Part shown: in pieces, positions 59,847 through 64,000 of the stretch
Layout of the letters: the number at the start of each line of letters is the position of its first letter
Numbering within the stretch: the stretch's first letter is position 1
Source: Sphaerobacter thermophilus DSM 20745
Lineage (GTDB): Bacteria; Chloroflexota; Chloroflexia; Thermomicrobiales; Thermomicrobiaceae
Length of the DNA stretch: 64,000 nucleotides
Reading direction: 5' to 3'
NCBI RefSeq assembly: GCF_000024985.1
Contig: NC_013524.1
Coordinates: 62,001 to 126,000 of the forward strand
Program-made: the position numbers and the translations under genes
The notes under the pieces: generated by a model
Databases searched by the model: none
What the model saw: only the letters and a program-made list of their open reading frames with translations
Told to the model about the DNA's origin: nothing

Positions 59847-60137
59847 ATGCAGATCTACGAGGTCTTTCGCCAGGAGCGCGAGGGGGAGCCGATGGTCCAC
59901 GTCGGGAACGTCCAGGCGCCCGGCGACGATCTGGCTCGACAGTACGCTCGCGAGGTCTACTCGCGCCGCGGGGAGGCGACGCGGCTCTGGCTGGTGCCTC
60001 GCGCGGCCATCGAGGAGATCGGTGACGCCTACTTCCTCCGGCCGCCGATCGAACGGTCCTACCGCATGGGCGAGGCGTACCGCGTGACCGTGCAGAAGCG
60101 GCGGCAACTGGCGCAGGAGGGCGCACATGAGAGCTGA
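59847..60137 (+). CDS. paaB: phenylacetyl-CoA 1,2-epoxidase subunit B
   Basis: This 96-residue small subunit joins PaaA-PaaC pairs. It has QIYEVFRQEREGEPMVHVGN, GDDLARQYAREVYSRRGEAT, LWLVPRAAIEEIGD and YRMGEAYRVTVQKRRQ, the normal PaaB pattern and length. ATG 59847 has AGGAG at 7 bases; an in-frame ATG at 59826 lies in repeat DNA. Its end overlaps paaC by 11 bases. The paaA-paaB gap is filled by the heptad repeat, which may weaken coupling. Confidence 0.93.
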   Translation: MQIYEVFRQEREGEPMVHVGNVQAPGDDLARQYAREVYSRRGEATRLWLVPRAAIEEIGDAYFLRPPIERSYRMGEAYRVTVQKRRQLAQEGAHES

Positions 60138-60954
60138 GGTGACGTCGGCGTTGGGGCGCTACCTGCTCACCGTGGCCGACGATGAGTTGATCCTGGGCTA
60201 TCGGGACTCGGAGTGGACCGGGATCGCGCCGCTGGTCGAGGAGGACGTCGCCTTCAGCTCCCTGGCCCAGGACGAAATCGGGCACGCGCGGCTCTACTAC
60301 ATGCTGGCGGCCGACCTGCTGGAGTCAGACGCCGACCACCTGGCGCTCGGGCGTGGGCCCGACGACTACTACCACGCGAGCGTGCTGGAGACGCGCACCA
60401 CCCCGAAGTACGACTCGTCCGGTGCGCATCGCGGCGGTGGGGACTGGGCGCGCGCCGTGGCCAGGCGATTCCTGTACGACCTGTTCGACGACCTGCGCAC
60501 CGACGCGCTGGTGAGTTCCAGCTACGCCCCGCTGGCCGGGGCGGTGCAGAAGATCCGGCGGGAGGAGCAGTACCACCTGCGGCACGGTGCGGCGTGGTGG
60601 CGGGCGCTCGCCAGTGCCGAGGGTGAGGCGCGCGAGCGGCTGGAAGGGGCGCTGCTCGCGCTCTGGCCGGGCCTGCTCGGGTTGTTCGAAGACGCTCCGG
60701 GGGAGGATCTACTGGTGGCCGAGGGCCTGTTGTCACGTCGCACCTCGGACCTGCGCGATGCCTGGCTGGAGCGAGTGCAGGACCACTGCGCTGCCGTGGG
60801 AATCCGCTTCCCGGCGGAGCGGACGGCCGCCGGCTGGTCCATCGCCGTGTCACCCGAAGCGGGCGGGCGCCAGGGGCGCCACGGGCCGGCGTGGGCCGAA
60901 CTCTACGACGAGATGACCATGGTGCGTCGCCTGGAGCCGGAGGCCGTCTGGTAG
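60127..60954 (+). CDS. paaC: phenylacetyl-CoA 1,2-epoxidase subunit C
   Basis: This 275-residue ferritin-like protein is structurally related to PaaA but plays a scaffold role in the epoxidase. Features are LGYRDSEWTGIAPLVEEDVA, AQDEIGHARLYYMLAADLLE, DALVSSSYAPLAGAVQKIRR and EEQYHLRHGAAWWRALASAE. It starts inside the end of paaB, and paaD follows after 24 bases. Order A-B-C-D and lengths fit the known operon. Confidence 0.93.
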   Translation: MRAEVTSALGRYLLTVADDELILGYRDSEWTGIAPLVEEDVAFSSLAQDEIGHARLYYMLAADLLESDADHLALGRGPDDYYHASVLETRTTPKYDSSGAHRGGGDWARAVARRFLYDLFDDLRTDALVSSSYAPLAGAVQKIRREEQYHLRHGAAWWRALASAEGEARERLEGALLALWPGLLGLFEDAPGEDLLVAEGLLSRRTSDLRDAWLERVQDHCAAVGIRFPAERTAAGWSIAVSPEAGGRQGRHGPAWAELYDEMTMVRRLEPEAVW

Positions 60955-60978
60955 CCGGGCCGCGAGAGGGGGCCGTCG

Positions 60979-61461
60979 ATGGGCGCGAGCACGATCACGG
61001 AAGCGGAGATATGGGAGGCGCTACGCGAGGTGCCCGACCCCGAGATCCCCACGATCAATGTCGTCGATCTGGGGATCATTAGGCGGGTGACGGTCGGTGA
61101 CCCGATCCGAGTCGAGATGATGCCGACCTTCACCGGCTGCCCCGCGATCGACATGATGCGCCAGGACATCGAAGCGCGCCTCAGCGCCTTCGGGCCGGTC
61201 GAGGTCGTCGTGGTCTACGACGAGGCATGGACCAGCGATCGAATCACCGCCGCCGGTCGGGAAATGCTCCGGGCGGCCGACCTCGCGCCGCCGCCCCATG
61301 GCGCCATCCGGCTGACGCCGGTCCCGGTCACCCCGGTTGCCTGCCCCTACTGCGGCTCAACCGACACTCAGATCGAAAACCTCTTCGGCCCGACCCCCTG
61401 CCGCTCGATCTTCTACTGCCGCGCCTGCCGCCAGCCGTTCGAGCAGTTCAAGGCGGTGTAG
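60979..61461 (+). CDS. paaD: PaaD, DUF59/zinc-ribbon protein for epoxidase maturation
   Basis: This 160-residue protein has a DUF59 (SufT/MIP18-like) domain (EALREVPDPEIPTINVVDLG, TFTGCPAIDMMRQDIEARL) and a C-terminal zinc ribbon with CPYCGS and CRAC. PaaD is required for an active epoxidase, probably in iron-sulfur or diiron assembly. GAGAGGGGG precedes the ATG. It is the last paa gene before the insertion sequence; paaE, normally next, is not present here. Confidence 0.9.
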   Translation: MGASTITEAEIWEALREVPDPEIPTINVVDLGIIRRVTVGDPIRVEMMPTFTGCPAIDMMRQDIEARLSAFGPVEVVVVYDEAWTSDRITAAGREMLRAADLAPPPHGAIRLTPVPVTPVACPYCGSTDTQIENLFGPTPCRSIFYCRACRQPFEQFKAV

Positions 61462-61684
61462 CGCATTGGTCCACGACGGCGGCCAGTGCCCGGGGAGAAC
61501 CCCTGGACTCACAATGGGAAGCCGGCTGGAGCCGGCTGGGGAACCATCTGGAGTGCGGCGGCATGAGCCGCCGCTTTGGCATGGCGCGGCGTGATGCCGC
61601 GCTGGGGTTGGTTTCGTACAGTCGGAGGGACGCCGGATAGGTGGCGGAATGGTCCCGGCGCCCTGCCGCGTGCCCGGGGCTCAA
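61462..61684. repeat. cluster of REP-like hairpins left of the insertion sequence
   Basis: Successive palindromes AGCCGGCTGGAGCCGGCT, GGCGGCATGAGCCGCC and GCGCGGCGTGATGCCGCGC, plus a CCCGGGGAGAACCCCTGG element, fill the 223 bases after paaD. The last element starts GTGCCCGGGGC at 61670 and continues on the other side of the IS (62745). Confidence 0.65.
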
Positions 61685-62744
61685 ACGCTTGGTGTGAGTT
61701 AGGGCGCCGTGGCTACCAGGTGATCAGGTTCGCCACCGCCAGCAGCGGCCGTCCCCGCTGCCGATTTAGCCAGCAGCAGAGATTGTGCAGCGCCACCCGG
61801 GCCGCCAGCCGCGCCTGGAAGCCCGCCAGCGTGTGCGGCCGCTCGCGCTCCAGCCCGAAGGTGTGCAGCAGCCGCCCGATGACCGTCTCCACGATCTGGC
61901 GATGCCGGGCCGCCCAGCGGCGGACCGCCTTGGGCCAGCGCCGCCGACTGCCTCGCTGCGGGGTGGCCACCAGCGTCACCCCGTAGGTGGCCGCCAGGTG
62001 CGCCTCGTAGTCCTCGCCGGCAAAGCCACTATCCGCCAGATAGGTCGCCACCGGCGTGCCGACACTGGGCAGGCGGGGATCGGGGTGGGCCCGACAGGCA
62101 ATCAGGGTCTCGGCGAGGGACCGCTCATTGGTGCTGGCCGGGGCCACGCCCCAGCCGGTGATCGCCCCCTCCAGGCTGACGGCGGTCAGCACGCGGAAGC
62201 CGGCAAACCAGCCCAGGCGCAAGCTGAAGCCGATGTTGGCCTCGCCGGCCAGCCAGCCCCGCCCGCGGCGCTTGGCGTTGCGCACCGGAGCCGGCGCCAC
62301 ATCGAGCACATCCACCGCCACTGGCCCCCGGCCAAGTTGGTCTGCCAGGTAGAGGGCGAACTGGGCCAGGGCGACCTGATGCCGCCGCAGCAGCCGGTTG
62401 TATTGGCTGCGGTGGGGCAGGGTCGGGAAGTAGGGGCGCAGGTGGCGCTCGGCGTAGCGGTAGAAGTCCTGCTCACTGGAGAACCTCATCCACTGCCCGA
62501 AGATGGCCAGGGTCAAGACCTCGCTGCGGCTCAGGGCCGGCGCGGGGCCGGGGCGGTGGGGCTCCGGGGGCAGGTGGGTCTGGCAGAAGGTGTCGACCAG
62601 GACATAGACTGTAATCAGGAAGGTGTCCACATCCATCGGGTGCTCCTTTCGTGGGAGACGGATACGAGCTATCTCCCGTATGGAAGTGGGCACCTTCCTG
62701 TGTCAAGAGGGCACAGCATGCCCCGGCTAACTCACACCAAGCGT
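61685..62744. mobile_element. complete insertion sequence (~1060 bp) with perfect 18-bp ends
   Basis: The ends are ACGCTTGGTGTGAGTTAG at 61685-61702 and its exact reverse complement at 62727-62744. TCAA lies immediately outside both ends (61681-61684 and 62745-62748), consistent with a 4-base target duplication. It holds one transposase gene in the minus orientation. Removing it and one TCAA restores a REP-like element similar to those at 30290 and 49091. The element looks intact and recently moved. The family is probably IS982-like or another DDE group; this was not verified. Confidence 0.85.
61713..62636 (-). CDS. DDE transposase (IS982-like)
   Basis: This 307-residue transposase of the IS lies between its inverted ends. 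The N-terminal part (DVDTFLITVYVLVDTFCQTH, SRSEVLTLAIFGQWMRFSSE, PHRSQYNRLLRRHQ) is a helical DNA-binding region. Catalytic acids are Asp in VAVDVLDVAP, Asp in ATYLADSGFAGEDYE and Glu in RHRQIVETVIGRLLHTFG. It is intact, with AAAGGAG before ATG 62636. The subgroup is assigned from the N-terminal pattern; an IS5- or IS4-like alternative remains possible. Confidence 0.8.
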   Translation of the reverse strand: MDVDTFLITVYVLVDTFCQTHLPPEPHRPGPAPALSRSEVLTLAIFGQWMRFSSEQDFYRYAERHLRPYFPTLPHRSQYNRLLRRHQVALAQFALYLADQLGRGPVAVDVLDVAPAPVRNAKRRGRGWLAGEANIGFSLRLGWFAGFRVLTAVSLEGAITGWGVAPASTNERSLAETLIACRAHPDPRLPSVGTPVATYLADSGFAGEDYEAHLAATYGVTLVATPQRGSRRRWPKAVRRWAARHRQIVETVIGRLLHTFGLERERPHTLAGFQARLAARVALHNLCCWLNRQRGRPLLAVANLITW

Positions 62745-62894
62745 TCAAGCCGCCGGGCTGAATAGTTGGGTCAGCCCACTGAAGGGGCTGTGATGGCCAC
62801 ACGTCGGCGGAGCCTATCCAGCACTCGTTAGTCTCAGCGTCCCCAGCCCGCTTTAGCGGGCTTCTCTTGTGAGCCCGGGGGTTTACCCCCGGGT
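62745..62894. repeat. REP-like cluster right of the insertion sequence
   Basis: It contains the second half of the split GCCGCCGGGC element, CCCACTGAAGGGGCTG (62771-62787), and the AGCCCGCTTTAGCGGGCT and GCCCGGGGGTTTACCCCCGGG hairpins at 62845-62894. This is the same pair as at 49167-49217. Confidence 0.7.
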
Positions 62895-62985
62895 CCTCAG
62901 CACGGCGCGGGACTCCTCGCGCCATCTTGTCCCGGATCTCATTGCCCGGCGGGCGTCGCACCGACGCCAACCCGGCCTGCCACCG

Positions 62986-63243
62986 CTACCCCGGCTGGTG
63001 CTCAACGCCGCCTGCGGCGGGGGGCACCGGGGGCGGATTCGGGGTGAGGAGGAGATCTTCGGCGTCGGTGATGGCGCTGGGGGAGACGCCGAAGAGGCGG
63101 GCAAGGCTGAGCACCTGCCCCTCGTTGGGTGAACTGACGCCCGATTCCCACTGTTCGATGACTTCGGGGAGCGTGCCGAGGCGCCGTGCCAGATCCTCGC
63201 GGCTCAGCCTGTGGTGCTCTCGGAGTGTCGTGATCGTGCTCAT
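62986..63243 (-). CDS. XRE-type helix-turn-helix regulator, small
   Basis: This 85-residue protein has a Cro/XRE DNA-binding domain (TLREHHRLSREDLARRLGTL, EVIEQWESGVSSPNEGQVLS, LARLFGVSPSAI) and a proline-rich tail. The ATG at 63243 is preceded only by a weak site. It lies, in opposite orientation, between the IS and paaK. The target is unknown; it may regulate itself or the paaK promoter on the other side. Confidence 0.78.
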   Translation of the reverse strand: MSTITTLREHHRLSREDLARRLGTLPEVIEQWESGVSSPNEGQVLSLARLFGVSPSAITDAEDLLLTPNPPPVPPAAGGVEHQPG

Positions 63244-63689
63244 GGGTCGTGCCTCCGATCGTGTGCGCCTGCGGAGGTGCGGCGCAGGGTGCGTGCCCTG
63301 GCGCGGTCATTGCCGGTGGAACAGGGCGGGGCCCGGCGGGCCAGCCATGTGGAGCGGATGACGTCGGCGGCACCAGTGCCAGCGTGGAGGATTTCCCGCT
63401 CCACTCCCTCCTCCTCGCCCACGCTGACCCGGCGCAGCCGACGATCCGCACTGGCACGCTAGCGCATCGAGGTGGTCTTGTCTTTGCGCACGAGCAAGTA
63501 CGGGCGTGCTGTGTGGCGCGTGCGGGCAACAGGGCTTATGATGGTTGCCAGTTCCAAAGTACGCACGTGGCGCCTGCGTGACAGTCCCTCCGGGTGGTTC
63601 CTTGCCGCCCGACCAGCGATCTCTCCCCGCCTGTCGACGCTCTGACGGGCGGTCGGTGCACACCGTCTCACGACGAAGGAGGGAGAGCC
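63244..63689. other. 446-bp divergent region upstream of paaK
   Basis: No gene is supported. A TATGAT at 63537-63542 is a weak -10 candidate for paaK, and GAAGGAGGGAGAG at 63675-63687 is its ribosome site. No second PaaR-type operator was found. Confidence 0.4.
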
Positions 63690-64000
63690 ATGCCGATGTT
63701 CCAACCCGAGATCGAGACCCTCCCCAGGGACCGCCTGCGCGCATTGCAGGACGAGCGGCTGCGCGCTATCGTGGCCTACGTCTACGACCGCGTACCCTTC
63801 TACCGCGAGTCGTTCGACGAGGCGGGGATTCGGCCGGCCAACATCCGCTCGGTCGACGACCTGACGCGCCTGCCCTTCACCCGGAAGGAGCACCTGCGCG
63901 ATCACTACCCCTTCGGCCTGCTCGCCGTGCCGCGCGAGCGTCTGGCACGCGTCCACGCCTCGAGCGGCACCACCGGGAAGCCCACGGTCGTCTCCTACAC
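63690..64000 (+). CDS. paaK: phenylacetate-CoA ligase, N-terminal part (partial)
   Basis: The first ~103 residues of an AMP-forming phenylacetate-CoA ligase run to the window edge. The start MPMFQPEIETLPRDRLRALQ, then VYDRVPFYRESFDEAGI, DDLTRLPFTRKEHLRDHYPF and the P-loop HASSGTTGKPTVVSYT match PaaK closely. It activates phenylacetate to phenylacetyl-CoA, the substrate of PaaABC. GAAGGAGGGAGAG lies just before the ATG. The rest of the gene is outside the window. Confidence 0.9.
   Translation, partial: MPMFQPEIETLPRDRLRALQDERLRAIVAYVYDRVPFYRESFDEAGIRPANIRSVDDLTRLPFTRKEHLRDHYPFGLLAVPRERLARVHASSGTTGKPTVVSY

Noticed and set aside
1-64000. tRNA, rRNA, riboswitch or prophage segments
   Set aside because: Intergenic regions were read for cloverleaf, conserved rRNA and phage-structural patterns and none was convincing; a covariance-model scan would be decisive.

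Overview
The window is GC-rich (roughly two thirds G+C by eye), compactly coded bacterial chromosome. The mixture of secreted proteins with TPTPTP linkers, YkuD and M1/M28 peptidases, very short intergenic palindromes, GTG/TTG starts behind strong GGAGG sites and a complete aerobic phenylacetyl-CoA route points to a high-GC Gram-positive-like or Chloroflexota organism. My best guess is a Thermomicrobia/Sphaerobacter relative; this is an inference from gene flavour and not a database match. No rRNA, tRNA, CRISPR array or prophage was recognised.

Layout. 1-5.2 kb: end of an M20 peptidase, signal peptidase I, a histidine-rich protein, an amidase with a tiny partner, and a secreted protein. 5.2-10.3 kb: HAD hydrolase, a berberine-bridge-type FAD oxidase and a LuxR/ATPase regulator. 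10.5-13.9 kb: a two-gene operon of a DUF4132-like giant and a small protein with a possible beta-grasp tail ending near GG. 14-24 kb: two M20 hydrolases, a truncated EVE-like gene, membrane proteins, ChaB, an alkaline-phosphatase-fold enzyme, a large secreted beta-helix protein and a Doc/AbrB toxin-antitoxin pair. 24.6-30.2 kb: five co-oriented genes (two paralogous GNAT-like transferases, an acyl carrier protein, an AMP ligase and a PLP decarboxylase) that look like a small biosynthetic pathway. 30.4-43.7 kb: transporters, peptidases, a polyprenol-linked glycosyltransferase-like protein, a subtilase with a module shared with the 4-5 kb protein, uracil phosphoribosyltransferase, DUF362 and an O-methyltransferase. 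43.7-48.7 kb: an oligopeptide-type ABC operon without ATPases, headed by a tandem glutamine-amidotransferase-fold protein. 49.3-55.3 kb: a large membrane protein, an L,D-transpeptidase/TlpA pair, a flavin reductase and an alpha/beta hydrolase. 55.5-64 kb: a thioredoxin-reductase-like ferredoxin-NADP reductase divergent from a thiolase, then a TetR regulator and paaA, paaB, paaC and paaD, a complete insertion sequence, an XRE regulator and the start of paaK.

How the genes work together. The right end is a phenylacetate catabolic region: PaaK activates phenylacetate, PaaABCD form the ring-1,2-epoxidase components, the thiolase serves beta-oxidation-type cleavage, and the TetR protein has a PaaR-like operator just before its start codon. 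No PaaE reductase is visible, and the divergent ferredoxin-NADP reductase is a candidate electron supplier. The 24.6-30.2 kb cluster can be read as ligase-loaded ACP chemistry with a decarboxylase and two acyltransferases, resembling the ligase/ACP/decarboxylase set that accompanies exosortase systems, but with no exosortase here.

Repeats are a notable layer. One dispersed family has a CCCCTCACCCC...GGGGAGGGG core, often flanked by 7-bp repeats (ATGACGC/AGTACGC). A second, REP-like family has GCCCGGCGGC... and GCCCGGGGG...CCCCCGGGC palindromes. The IS element is inserted inside one of the latter, with an apparent TCAA target duplication.
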